Shown piece after piece: positions 51,001 through 63,045 of a stretch of 64,000 bases of DNA (within the stretch, counting starts at the first letter, position 1; every line of letters begins with the position of its first letter). The DNA comes from Protonemura montana (lineage: Eukaryota > Arthropoda > Insecta > Plecoptera > Nemouridae): NCBI GenBank assembly GCA_947568835.1, contig OX387602.1, positions 13,877,021 through 13,941,020 of the forward strand, written 5' to 3'. The notes beneath the pieces were generated by a model. It was not told where the DNA came from and did not search any database. It saw only the letters and a program-made list of their open reading frames with translations. A program made the translations under genes and the position numbers.

Positions 51001-53971
51001 TTCTCACCATTAGAACACGAACAGCGAGGGGGGGGGGGGGGGGGGTCTTACACATTTGAGTGGGACGCATAGAAATGGTTAAAAATAAATTTTCATCGAG
51101 GAGTTGTGAATAGAGATCGTTTTCAATATGAAACGAAGTTATTTTCTTCCCACGCTGTTAAGAAAAGTCGGCAATAAAGAAATATTTTACATACCGTAAC
51201 AACCATACCCTACCTAAGAATAGGGTTGTTCGGAAACATATATGTGGTCCCCCATGCGAACTTGAAGCATCACTGTATGCTGCTTAACTTCGATGACCTC
51301 ATGTCAACTACAGGAAAGATCAATTTGTTTTATGATACAGAAAGGGCAACTTTCAACCAAAACTAAAATTCATACGTATCGAAGTTATGAATGACCAGCA
51401 ATAAAATTCAAACAAAATCTGGATTCATGTTGAGATTCGAATAGTCGAGTAGGGATTCAAGCATACAAGTTCGTAGTATGGTGGGTAGCATACGGTGGCA
51501 TGTGTCCGAGGGTCGGGGTTTGCGTTACCTATCTGCGTTGTTGTTCCCAGAATATTGGAGAATGGCGCGGATGGGTACGATTACATGAATGACTGCGTTA
51601 TTCAGTGCCCAGGGTTGACGCAATGTAACTGACGTTGATTGCCGTCCACGCAGCGCGAAACAAACTCCGAATCGCGACGACCGAAGCACGAAACGGAGAC
51701 ACGAAATCACATTTGTAAACGAACGATGAGCTTATAATGTTGACATCTTTTGTAAAGAAATGTTGAATATGAAAACTTGAGAGAGTTCGGTAAGCTAGAC
51801 ACTGAGTAATGGTCCGAGACAAATGCATTGTGTGCTCCTTTTTTTAAGCCTAGCATTCAGTTGGTTAGGGAAAAAAGCGAATAAGAAAAACGTGTCGGAA
51901 AACGAGATTTTCTTTTCTGAAAACAAAATAAAAACTTGAAAAAAATTGTTGGTGTTTAAGTAACGGACGTGAAGCTCTGAATTGCCACAAAACAAGATGG
52001 CACCTATGAACACGGTTTGACAGATAGAAAATGGTGAAGGTTAGATTAAATCTTGACAGAACTCAACAAGAAAGTGGTAAAAGCACGGGAGGAGTGCTCT
52101 ACGAAAACGCTCCAACGATTAGACACGACAGCTTTCGTGCCGACGGGAAATTTATAAAGCGGTGAAAGCGGTGAAATACCCTTGAAAGGTACGTCTACAA
52201 GGTTCTTGAAGCTAAAGAAGCGGATAAACCACGTCTAATTGACAATTCACTCACAATCTGCATCTCTTTTGGCGGATTACTCACTTGACGCACTCCACAG
52301 CTCCACTGCGTCGTCTCACTTTAGAATACGGTGGAGGTGCCGAGTCTAATCGTAACGCCACAAATCATTCATTACGTCATCATTCATGCCGTCAGCTTTC
52401 GTACCGTTTTTCTTCCGTTTCCTTAAAACATATTTCCTGATTGGCCCATCGCGTTTACACATCGTTCAATCACACAGCAAACAAAGCGAAACAACAATGA
52501 ATTTCCATCTGAAAGGACATGCGTCATCGCTCGCGCCTATTTTTCCTCGCGTTTTTTTTTTAAATCTTTATTGTGATTGGCTTTAATAGGTAGCGATCAA
52601 CATTGTATGTGACAGATATCCGTATTGTAGTGGCTGACTCCCATTAAGGTTTGTGTCTACAGTGGTGCTCAAAACCAGAGGTGGAATTAGCCGGTGATTA
52701 TGGTCGAGATCATCTGGTTTGTATATGATACTCACTCTGGGAGACGGAACTCGGTAAAAAGATGTCCTAGAATTGACTTAAATCGCTACCGACTTTTAGC
52801 ACAATGGTTTTTAGTTGCTTCGAAGATTGAAGAGGAGAATAGATCAATGTCACAATCATGTCAGAGTTTGTTGGGTTGCCTTTTGTAAATGTGATACGAA
52901 AGAAAGAATTGTCATCTGCCAGAAATTAAATACTTCTACTTGAGTGTTGAGATGTAGGCGTTGATATGTTTTCCTTTTGCTTATTTCTTATTATTTAGTC
53001 GATATAGCTACGATGAAAGGATACTTTTTGATCCGATGATATTTCTGTACTTTTTTCCTTGCTGTTTGCCAATTATATTTTCGTCGATACACTAAAGTAA
53101 AAAAAAAACGTTTTAGAAGGTTGTGTCTGTTCTAAAAGAGGTAATTTTTTTCTGTGATCAACGTTTAAGGGTGCAGAATCACAAAAATTATATTTCATTG
53201 AAGTCACCATTCCCGGAGAGAGTAAAATGCTATAAAGTACCATGGTTGTTTTGATTTGTGTCCTTTTATAAACCCTCCGAGGAGCTGAAGCAAAGGACTA
53301 CACGAAAGAAGACTTCATCTGATTTCCAAGAAATTTATGGCCCACTTCATCAGTTCGTAACCAAGCGCTTGCGAGCTTTGATTGATTTAAGAAAGTAACA
53401 TTTGAGGGATTTGCTTTTCATCTCAGTCAATTTTAAAAAATCCAAAAGTGGTGTTCATGTAGTGAATGGCTTGCTATCAGCCCTTTGTGAAACAAATGGG
53501 GTTCCTCGGGCCAATGCATAACATAGATCATCGCATTGATAAAGCATGAAACATAAATCATACTAATGCTAAGAATTTTTATACTTTTAAGAAGCTGTTA
53601 GGACATTTTACTCTATTTAGCGATCAAAATCTCTCCAACCACTCATAAAATCAGTCCTTTTGACTAACTGCAGGAAAACTAATTAATTAACAATAAATTT
53701 TATCATACCTAAAATAAAATCCCATCAATTGGGTCTCAAACCTCTATAAAATGCCAAATCCCCAGAGAGAGAATGGGGCAATTCCATATTTTATACCACC
53801 AATTCATGATATTTGCATTTGAGTAATAAACCCCCTATAAAAGGCGAAGTGTTTAAGGCGAATTAATAGATAAATAAAAAAGCCAATAAAAAAGAAGCAA
53901 TTATGAGAAAAATAAACTATATTTTACAAAGACTGTCCACAATCAGTGGCATTATTATTAAACCAACTTAC
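42011..53971. other. Noncoding region, no recognised gene
   Basis: AT-rich sequence with no recognised exon. Points of note: a GC-rich stretch at about 48690-48769 ending in a consensus plus-strand donor (GGAGG|gtaagtg), a minus-strand open stretch ending in a donor at 51529, and a poly-G run at 51028. TATA-like strings occur (for example CCTATAAAAGGCG near 53834), but nothing downstream supports a promoter. Confidence 0.45.
51028..51045. repeat. Poly-G homopolymer (18 bases)
   Basis: An uninterrupted run of G in intergenic DNA. Confidence 0.95.
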
Positions 53972-54250
53972 ATCTAGACTTGTGCCCTGACGTAGCCCAA
54001 TTGGCAGGCAGCCGTCTCGCCGTAGTTCGCTTCGCTTCGGCGTCGACGTTGGCGTCGTGCGGAGAAGCGTCGGTTTGCAGGGCGTCGCGGCGTCGACTGA
54101 CGTCCACCAACACCGCCTTGCTGGCCACCAGCCGCGCGACGTCTTCGTAGAGGCCTTCGGGGCGCCTGCGTGTGTCTAGACATACTGATGTTCGCGGACA
54201 TGCCGAAACAACGATTAGCGTATAGTTTGTTTCACTAGCAGCCGGCCCAC
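53972..54250 (-). CDS. Candidate internal coding exon, protein not recognised
   Basis: On the minus strand, a good acceptor (ttacttctgtctcag|GTGGG) and a consensus donor (TCTAGAT|gtaagttgg) bound 279 bases that are GC-rich against AT-rich flanks. The frame starting at the third base is open across the whole exon (92 codons; phase 1 at both ends). Its codons end mostly in G or C and often begin with G, as in real coding sequence. The peptide includes RPEGLYEDVARLVASKAVLV and ends WATSGHKSR. There is a KR pair at two thirds of the length, so a secreted precursor is conceivable, but I recognise no family. A second frame (ATG at 54199-54201 to a TAG near the donor) reads as an arginine-rich 75-mer and is more likely the shadow. 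The exon could belong to a large unseen gene or be a 5' exon upstream of the CCHamide receptor; joined directly to the receptor exon, the phases do not match. Confidence 0.45.
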
Positions 54251-57200
54251 CTGAGACAGAAGTAAATAATTAAACTAATTACTTTATAAACACATTTCCT
54301 CGAAGAGGTATCTTCATTCAAAAGAGTACTTATTTGTTAAATTCGGCATACATTAGAGTCGGAAGAGTTTGAAGAAATTTGGCGGGTTGATGCCAATTCT
54401 GTCAAAGCAAAACAAATGATAAAATAAAGACTGTCATTTCATTTCATGGCAATTACAAGTTACCAAATTTATTCGTAGATCACTGTCAAAAATCTAACAA
54501 AAAACATGTTTTGTAACGTTGAAACGGGACAACTCACTTATATTCCATCGATCGTTCGTTCAAATAAATGATCCCAACCGTTTTTAATCCCAATAACAAA
54601 ATGAAAACAATCCATATGCTGAGTGATTAGATTACTCAGCCAATCTTACCGCACTGTAAACCTGCAATTACACTACACTTCTCTGTACATGTCTTCACCT
54701 TGTTCCCAGACACATGGTGTGTCCTTCACTTCAAACTATCCAACTAACCACATTTCGATAGCAGGTAAATATAGCGTCAATACACCTTGTTTGCTCGTCA
54801 GTGAAGCGATCTTGAGTATCAAAACTGGCATCTCTATGTAAACCCATTGTCATTAGGTACACTGCTTGGCGAAATCCTGTCATTCCTATACTGGCCTTGT
54901 TTTACCTTTACAAGTCTTAGTTACTAATCGAGCTGCATGTAAGTTGGTGTGAAGTAACGCTTTTCACTCGTGGAAATGTCAAATTTACCAAAAATTACAG
55001 AAAGTTTTACAGGAAATTGCCAAATTGTAGCACTAGCTTTTAAAATGAACTGCCGAGTAATTAGAGACACATGTTTTACATTTCTGATCGTTTGTTTGCT
55101 CGATAACATCCACAGCTGTGATGCGCGTTTAGTAAAATTAGCCAAAGTGAATGTTACACTTTTTTTTTAAATTAACTAAATGCTAGTAAAATTTAATTTC
55201 ACTGTTTAATATAAAATGCGGAACTGTCGCTCTATTCTGATAATTACAAAAACATTCTATTTACTTTATATTCGTGTTTTTTTTTCGAATGTTAGTTCAA
55301 GCACAATGTAGTCAATACATAAATGATGTGCATTGCTACAAAATTTGCGATTACATGGATCTCTTTAATACTTTACCTGACATTAGTTATGATTATCATT
55401 AGAACCGTGTCAGCCTGTATGTATATAATCTCATTAAAATGCTTATTAAAATGGTGCGAGGGAAATGAAGCAGACGTAAACGAAAAACAAAAATGAATAT
55501 ACGGTGTGTTTTTTTTTTACGGTAAAAGTTTTTTGAATGGGAAATGCATAGTAATAATAATTCTCTGAAGACACTGTCTCAACGTATGGTAATCACTAAT
55601 GTAAACAAAACTATGACCACAATATGAATATTTTTTGTGTCAGTTAAATGTTCTATTCGTTGTATGTTGGCAAAAATACCATTAGTTTCCCGTACAAATT
55701 TGATACAAAACATGGTCTCAGCAAGGGAAATGAATTAAAATATTGAACCAGACATAAAAAAATCTGGTGCTGCCCTTATATTTCAACTGAAATAATGAAT
55801 GTGAGTTGGCAAATAATAAAAACAAAGGAAAGATCGTCTTTTTGACAACAATTGCATCGGCTTTTCATGCCAGAGGAAGAAAAAGTCCCCGGATGATTCA
55901 TTAATTTGATTACGTTTAATCAAAAAGTTAGCTGAAAATTTAGTTAAGGAATTAAAACAACGATTACTAATTATCTGACATCAATAAATGTAATCTGTTT
56001 TACCCCAAGAGAACATGGCATAGTTTCCTACACATTTACATTCCATTAAGCTTGTCGCTGCTTTAAACAGTTTCAAATTAAAATTGAACCCCATTTCTAA
56101 GTCCAAATTTTAAGTAGCAAGCATGCTCAAGATCTAGAGACGCAAGAACAAAATGGGCCATGAATTAATTGTTTGCAAAAGTTTCATCAGTCTTATGAAA
56201 GAAAGTGTGTAACGTTGTAATCATCGTGACGGGCTACATTTCATAGAATATTTACGACTTAAAATGAAAGAAAAAGTAATGTAGCATATTATAGGACCTG
56301 TTTCCACCGTATGAGACTTAAAAAATTCTACTTTCACGAAGAGCAAACCAAATGACCTATGTTATGAGTTGGGTCTTGGGAGGTATTTCTAATAAGGCTT
56401 AGAAAAATTGCAATATCACATTCGTTATTGTGAGGATGTGGATGCCTCAGGAACTACAATGAGAAAAAAACAGCTTATCCCACCACCACCACCACCAATT
56501 TCAAGGCCATCTAGACCCATTAGCCCAGAAGAGCTACTGTAAAAAAAGCATACTTAGAAAAGGCTTAGAATTTGGTGCTTCTAATAATATAAATTTCCAA
56601 ACGACCTTGAGCGGTGACCTCGAGCTGTGATTGGTCGTCTCTTGGTGTTATGGTTTTATTTTTAAGCTGAGGCGTCGTTACTGAATGGATGCCATCTTTG
56701 ACTCGAGAAAATTGTCACGTGCCGAAGGCAAAACGAATATTAAGGGTAGATGATGGGAATTAAATCGCTGATTTTATGCACGTTCACGTCAGCTGGATTA
56801 AATTGCAGCGCAGAGAGCTTTCGAAGTGGATGCCAATTAATTTGAACGATAAACACGTCATAGATAATATTTCCGATGCTCAGTAATTGCCTTTCCAGTC
56901 GTATTTTTCCGTTCGCGTTTTTTTTTCTTTTGTTCGCTAGTATTTGAACGTGATTACTAAACGGTCATCGGAATGGGAATACCCGTTATTTTTAAATGCC
57001 ACGACCAGATCAGTGTTGAACAGTAACAAAGCTATTGGGAATATAAAATGGTAATGTAATCATCCTGATGTTTGAACCATGGATATAATGCTCATCAATC
57101 AGAGTAATATATAAAACTAAATTGCTTTTTCCACGTTGAAGAACTTAAATGCTTTGGTCTGCAGACTCATTCATTTTCAATCACAAATTAATTATATGAA

Positions 57201-57811
57201 AAAATGTGATTTTCAGGAAATGGATGCTGTATTTCCGGTCCTATTTTTCCGGACAGTATTTAATATGTATGGAGGATTTTTTTTGCTAGCCATCTCCAGT
57301 ATTGTGAAAAAATCCATGTTTGCTATCTACACCCCATGGGGTTCGTGCCCCGTATGTAGTACGTGCTATTTTAACATTAGACTTTTACAATCATAGCAAT
57401 TAGTTGTACCAACTAGACACGTGGATAGATGGCTTAAAATTAATTAAAATCCATTTGCCACTACTTACACAAATAAATCTTATGCTACTTTAATCTCGTG
57501 TGCCATAATTTGTCTTGCAAAAACGCTCATCTTCTCTAGATCATGAATTTCAGGTAACAATTTAGGTAGAACGACATTCCTGCGGGCCATGGATAAACCT
57601 GTTGCAGGCTGACAAATATTTGATAGATATCAGTGATTGCATCATTACCACCATTTCGTCGTAGACCAACAAAGCACTGCACTTCCACATACGTTATCTT
57701 TTCCACAGGAAATAATTCATTCATTCATTATTTATTCTATACAGGCCAAGATTAATATTGTTATTATAATCACAGAAAGATTGCCAATCAAGATTTTAAG
57801 CTTGATATTTT

Positions 57812-57990
57812 AGAGAAGGGGGAGAGAAAGATCAAGAGAAAGATGGATACAAAAAGTACAAGCAAATGTAGAGGAAAGTGGTGGGAAATGGAAGGAAATA
57901 GAAGGAAGTAAAGAGAGAGAAAGCTGACTGGACAAAGAAGTGTGGAAGATTTTGGTGCATGAAAAGGAGTTTGAAGAAGAAGAAAATGAC
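57812..57990 (+). repeat. Purine-rich low-complexity tract
   Basis: About 180 bases dominated by A and G (GAGAAGG, GGAAGTAAAGAGAGAGAAAG and similar). The complementary strand reads as a 71-codon Ser/Leu/Phe-rich frame, which is an artefact of composition. Confidence 0.7.
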
Positions 57991-58448
57991 TTGGCACAAT
58001 CAAGTCACATGCTACTAATTAAATATTTTAAATGAATGAGTGAAAAATATAATCGATTTAAAAAAAATACGGGCCATGGCACATAAGTACCTACCTACCT
58101 ACAATTTAAGATAAAATATGCAACATAGAACTTATAACATATAAAGTAAAAATAAAATACAAATAAAAACATTCACAGCTATAAGCTGGTGATTAAAATA
58201 GTTTTAAAATATTTAGTAAGTCCATTTCTACATCCAAATTAAGAATTTTGCTGTACAAAATGTATTGTAAAATAAATATTTGGACCTGGATCATGGATGA
58301 CTAAAAGTTTAGTACCAGCTAACATTCACACCTCCAAAATGTAGCAAAGAATTTGCGTTGACATACTATTCATACTACACTACTATTCACCATTAACATA
58401 CTACTAACTACTACTAACTATTAACATACTATTCGCCAGGTTTACCTA

Positions 58449-58482
58449 GAACGTGATCACATGATCATGTGAACGTGATCAC
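58449..58482. repeat. Palindrome with flanking direct repeat
   Basis: The palindrome TCACATGATCATGTGA (58457-58472) is overlapped by two copies of GAACGTGATCAC, 22 bases apart. Probably a small tandem or palindromic unit; no function can be assigned. Confidence 0.5.
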
Positions 58483-59544
58483 TATTAGTATATGTCCTGC
58501 GTTGTCTTTTTTAATATAGTTAAATCAAATTAATTATACGTAAAATGACCACATCTACATGATTGTCGCCTCAATGACCTTAAAGCACGTATGCTGCGCC
58601 TGGAGCACCGAACCACCACCATGTCATTAATGCTCGTGGTACCACTATTACTAGAAACTAATCATTCAATAACCCTGCAGGGTAGATTTCAGCTTTGGTT
58701 GCCATGCGACGGGAGACGTCGCGACGCCGGGGCCGACGCTTTGACGCCTTTTCGCGTTAGTACGTTTTATAAAAACCACACGACCTTGAAAGAGTCATGT
58801 CCTATGGTCATTTTTTTATGGAGAGTGGAGCAATTTGAGAGTTTTGGTATTATTTTAGTCTCTCTGAAAAACTCAAGCAAGTTTATTTCAATAGTTTGGG
58901 CTTTATTTTCCTAATTCTTTACAATGAAATTATACTTTTTCGTATGCTATACACGAATGATAAATACATGCAAATACATTTCTTAGACGTGCGAACTAAC
59001 TTAGTTTAAGCGAACAAAAAATCTTAAATGAGTCATCGTTAGCAAACTTGCTGTGGTTTGGGAGTGGGGTTGCGAGCCTGAGGGTAAGACGTTTCCGAGT
59101 AAAATATAGCCAAATGGAACTTAAAATTGAACGGAATTAAATTTCAGACAGTTTATCGTAATTTCAGGTAGTTTATTCATTGGCCATCATATGTAATGCA
59201 ACCTTCTTCCATTTCTTCCGTATATGGAATTTTTCCCTCTTGTGAGAAAAGGCAAAACTTTTTTGCATTCATATTTTACGGATGAAATGAAGTAAACACG
59301 ACAGCGTGGAAATGGCAGATTGCTACGTCGCTACACAATAATACGTGTCCATTGCGACATGGAAATGCACGTGATATTGTCTGCTACCAGTCCACGAGAA
59401 CACGGGGAAAACGTGCGGCGCAGATTGGAAAAAGTGACGCGACACGTGTGGCAGCAATAACAACCTTTCATTAGTATGGCAATTTCAATTATTTCGGTTC
59501 GTCTGGTCTTAAACGGAGTGGTATCGAAAAGGTTGGGATGATGG

Positions 59545-59937
59545 TGTACTACCGTACTATCGTAGCGCTAATGTTCGCGAAAAATAGCCGCCAAACGATT
59601 ATTTTAACGACAAAATGGAATGCTGCTATGTCTTTTAGCCGTCGTTTCGAGCTTTAAGAAATTTTAGTTCATAATTTTTCGCAGATTACTCGCATTTGTG
59701 AGTCGTTTCCGCTCAATTAATCTTTCTTTATGGTTAACGTAACGATTGATACACATGTAGCTCGATATTTTGAGACCTAATTATTTAATTTGAGAGTTTT
59801 TTTTAAAGAACGTTCGCAAGCGCCATCGGGTGGCACCTACCATAACCACGTACCAGCTCGTTTGTTCAGCAGAAAACCCTTTGACTTCTGATACTGTAGA
59901 GAAAGAGGCCAATTGACTCTATTATGAACTCAATTGT
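59545..59937 (-). mobile_element. MITE-like inverted-repeat element, copy 3
   Basis: About 390 bp, reverse orientation. The left end has TAGCGCTAATGTTCGCG and ATAGCCGCCAAACGA; the right part carries CATCGGGTGGCACCTACC, ATAACCACGTACCAGCTCG and TTCAGCAGAAA, and ends near ACTCAATTG. It shares blocks with copies 2, 4 and 5. Confidence 0.6.
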
Positions 59938-61427
59938 GCTGGAAAATATGATGGTCGTCAAATACAAAAAAAATCATATTTGGTTTTGAGGTTGGCATGG
60001 GCTTGGTAGGAGTACTATCTTGTACTATAAAAGCTAGTATTGGTACTTCAGCGGCATAGGTTTTTTATTATAAAAGCTACCCATGAACCATATCCATAGA
60101 GATCCAGAGTCATAAAAATATGCTAGCGTAGGTCAAAAAACATAAATTCTGTTCCATTTCTTACTTCGATTTGATTCGCTTCTGATAGCTAGAGAGGTTG
60201 AAGAGATTTTTGAATCAGACTTGCTAAAGGAAGGTTTATAATTAATTAGTTTCTGCAACTGTGAAAAGGAGCGAGTCAAAGTTAGATCCTGTGAAATTGG
60301 ATAATTCTAAAAGTGTGGAGCCACCTTTGATATTCCTCCTCGCCTAGATGAGTTTCTTTCCCAGTGCGTGTGAAAAGCCATCGGTGCTTTTTCGAGAAGT
60401 CAGAGTTTTTTACATGAGCATGGGCAAAAAACCCATTACGCTTCAAGCATCACACATGTATTCGCTACAGGTGAGGCATCTTAATTTTCCGAGATGTAAA
60501 GATGAGGCTTTTTTTCGTTTTTATTCTGTTGTATGGATGCATATCTATGTTGAATTTTTAAGGGCGTTGTAGACAAACGCTATGTATAAGATTGTACACA
60601 AAAGCATCAAAATTATGAGAGGGTACTATTTGCCTTTATACAAAACTTTTGGCTAAAACACTATTTAAGTGTAATACCCCTGGAGTGACCTTCGAGGTAA
60701 CGGAGAGGGGGTAGATTATATTTCAGGGCAAATTTACTTAGTGGTGCCCAAAAAGTACAAATGCTTCAGCTTGAAAAATCATCTGTTAATTAAACATTCC
60801 AAAGTATTATTAAATTAGGAATCGGGAAATTAAAAAGAAATAGTTTCAGCGGGGAAATAATTAATTGGATTTAGCAAGATGGTCTCTAATTTCAATTAAA
60901 ATGCTGTAGAATAAAGTGAACTGACAGTATTTTCAGTTGAAATAGAGGCTTTTAAAAACATTCGCCCATAATCTGAAATAATCGTATTGTCTCATTGCAC
61001 ACTTTATTCTTACAAGGTCACATTAAAGAAAGAGATTTCGGAACAAATGTGAACTTTAAAACTTGAGAATTCTTCGCGATAACATAATCCATTTCTCTTT
61101 AGTTAGCCGAGTTTGTCCCACATCCGCGTACAAACAAGAGATTTTGAATTATTGTGGTAGAAACGTGAGTTTTGTAGCTAATTAGCCGCTAAACATAATA
61201 TTATTATAAACTTATGCCATTTAATAATGGTTAATAATGCTAGGTAGGTACCCTATAATTCAGAAGGATTATGAAGGAATATAAATGCATAGAACATATA
61301 TTATCATTATTTACATATGCTTATAGTACTGCTATTCACCAAATCTCCACGTGTGGGATTCCAATTTATTTCAAATTCTTTGGAACCGAAAATGTAAATC
61401 CTCAATTCCATCGTTTGTACGACGGTA

Positions 61428-61430
61428 GCG

Positions 61431-61461
<31 letters not shown>

Positions 61462-61462
61462 T
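61428..61462. repeat. (GTCGGC)n hexanucleotide repeat
   Basis: Five to six near-perfect units, reading Val-Gly repeats in the open plus-strand frame. Confidence 0.85.
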
Positions 61463-61655
61463 TCCCACTCGAACCGATTGCTAGCTAGGCTCGCTGAACA
61501 TCAGCGTACAGAAAGTTCGTACTGGAGATACGAGTACGTAATCGCACTTCTCGATTCAACATAAACCATTTTATTTTTAGAGCCCCTTTTGACGTCGGAC
61601 CAATTGAAAGTGCGATTCAGAATTTGTACATACGTGCTTCAGTAGAAGACATATA

Positions 61656-61704
61656 CCTACGTTAACGTGAACGTAGGAACGTGAACGTGAACGCCACGTG
61701 AACA
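61656..61704. repeat. (AACGTG)n repeat with small inverted repeat
   Basis: CCTACGTT and AACGTAGG form 8-base inverted arms around AACGTG. They are followed by AACGTGAACGTGAACGCC and a further ACGTGAAC, giving a degenerate AACGTG array. Confidence 0.6.
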
Positions 61705-62149
61705 AAACATCAAGTTAAGTATATATAGCACGTTAGCTAATTCCATCCATAGTATATTAGTGAAGCGAACATTTTAATATCACTATCATTAAAACAATGA
61801 TTAAACTATGTGAGTGGAGTAGTTATATTCTTTTTATATGTATGTGTTTATTTGCTCTCTTTGCTCTCTTCAAGCCGAACGATTGCTTTGATTTTGAAAA
61901 ACAAGGTCAAAGTCGGCTTATTTTAGATCCACTGCGTTTTTTTTTTTCAGAAAAATTGCTCGAAAAGTTTTCAAAAATTATAGAAACATTCCATTATTTT
62001 CAAGTGTTTTTATCTCTAGACTCCAGTAGAAATCCTACCAACAATAATAGAGGATGCTACCATCGATAAAAGAACATATTAACCCCACTAACTTATTTAA
62101 CAGTTCTGCTCAATATTATAAAAAAAAATATATTTAACCATTTTTGCAA

Positions 62150-62330
62150 TAGTAAAAGAAAATTTTTCGCAAGAAAAAATTTGAAAAAATAACCATTTAA
62201 GGGTTAAAAAGGATAGCCGCAAACTTCATCGGGTGGCACCTATACCGTAACCACATGTTGCCTGCTCGTTTTCTCAGCAGAAAGCTTAACATTAACGCTG
62301 AGTCTCTGGCAATACCCAACTCAATGATAG
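62150..62330 (-). mobile_element. MITE-like inverted-repeat element, copy 4 (partial)
   Basis: Reverse orientation. It carries CATCGGGTGGCACCTA, ACCGTAACCACATG, TTCTCAGCAGAAAGC, ACATTAACGCTGAGTCTCTG and the end ACTCAATG. The left boundary is unclear and the far terminal repeat is not seen, so the copy may be truncated. Confidence 0.55.
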
Positions 62331-62794
62331 GTATTATAATCTTTTTTCCAAGCTTTATGAAAATAATAATTATTTTAGACTTGTTATCCTTTTTACGTCA
62401 ACATGTCTGCATCTATAATTTAACCACAATAAAAAAGCCATGCTTATACACAAGAAACTGTTTTAACATTCGCGAAGTGATCCCCACAGGAACGGCTGTA
62501 TTGCTGAGATGAAATTGCTTTAGTGTGGTCGAGATTACTAAACCTTGACAAGCCAACACTTTGTTCATAGGTAAGTGAATTGTCTCCAGTCGTCGCTCTC
62601 GTAGGGTAAGATGACCTGGCCTCGGCCTGGCCCTGGCTGGTCCAGCCACGCGAGAATGCTAACCTAGTTTTCAGTCGACTGCGACGCTAACGATCTGTTA
62701 GTGCAGTTCGGATTAGGAGCAACTTAGTTGATGTTGCCTCTAGGGCTTCGCGAAACCACTTTTAGTTGAGTTTTAGATGAGCCGAGCTTTTTAG

Positions 62795-63045
62795 TGGTGA
62801 TACCATTGAGTTTATAGGTGTAGTCAGAGGACCAGCGTTGATGTTATACTTTGTGCTGAGCAAACGAGCCGGCAACACGTGGTAACGGTTGGTGCCACCC
62901 GACGGCGCGTGCAGCCGTCGTCTTATACACACATCTACAATCAGTCGTTGGGGTTAAAATTAATACATATTAATTGAGCGTAAACCAGTATCAAATAAGA
63001 GTAACCTGCGAGAGATAACGAAGTGAAATGTTGCTATAAAAAAAC
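62795..63045 (+). mobile_element. MITE-like inverted-repeat element, copy 5 (partial)
   Basis: Forward orientation, starting ACCATTGAGTTTATAGGTG. It continues with CCAGCGTTGATGTTATAC, GCTGAGCAAACGAGCC, AACACGTGGTAACGG and GGTGCCACCCGACGG, then GTAACCTGCGAGAGATAACG as in copy 1. The right terminal repeat is not visible. It lies head to head with copy 4, with about 465 bases between. Confidence 0.55.

Larger units (their letters stand above)
54251..59544. other. Noncoding region, no recognised gene
   Basis: AT-rich intergenic or intronic sequence. It contains a (CCA)n run near 56481, a purine-rich tract at 57812-57990, a palindrome near 58457 and a small GC-rich island at about 58700-58765. 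No exon is supported. Confidence 0.45.
59938..62149. other. Noncoding region between element copies
   Basis: No gene is recognised. A plus-strand open frame at 61271-61564 spans a GTCGGC hexamer repeat and continues for about 30 codons of varied composition beyond it; it could contain an exon but has no recognised domain. Confidence 0.4.

Noticed and set aside
51525-51710. RSSRFG string suggesting an RFamide-type peptide
   Set aside because: It is not followed by a basic cleavage site, there is no repeat of the motif and no signal peptide, so a neuropeptide precursor is not supported.
53830-53850. CCTATAAAAGGCG as a plus-strand TATA box
   Set aside because: A good match, but no initiator, leader or coding exon follows it. 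TATA-like strings are frequent in this AT-rich window.
53974-54201. 75-codon arginine-rich frame with ATG on the minus strand
   Set aside because: It overlaps the fully open third frame of the same exon. Its Arg/Gly/Pro-rich composition is what an out-of-frame reading of GC-rich coding DNA gives, and its frame has a stop between the acceptor and the ATG.
57788-58003. 71-codon Ser/Leu/Phe-rich minus-strand protein resembling a membrane segment
   Set aside because: It is the complement of a purine-rich low-complexity tract, so its hydrophobic look is compositional.
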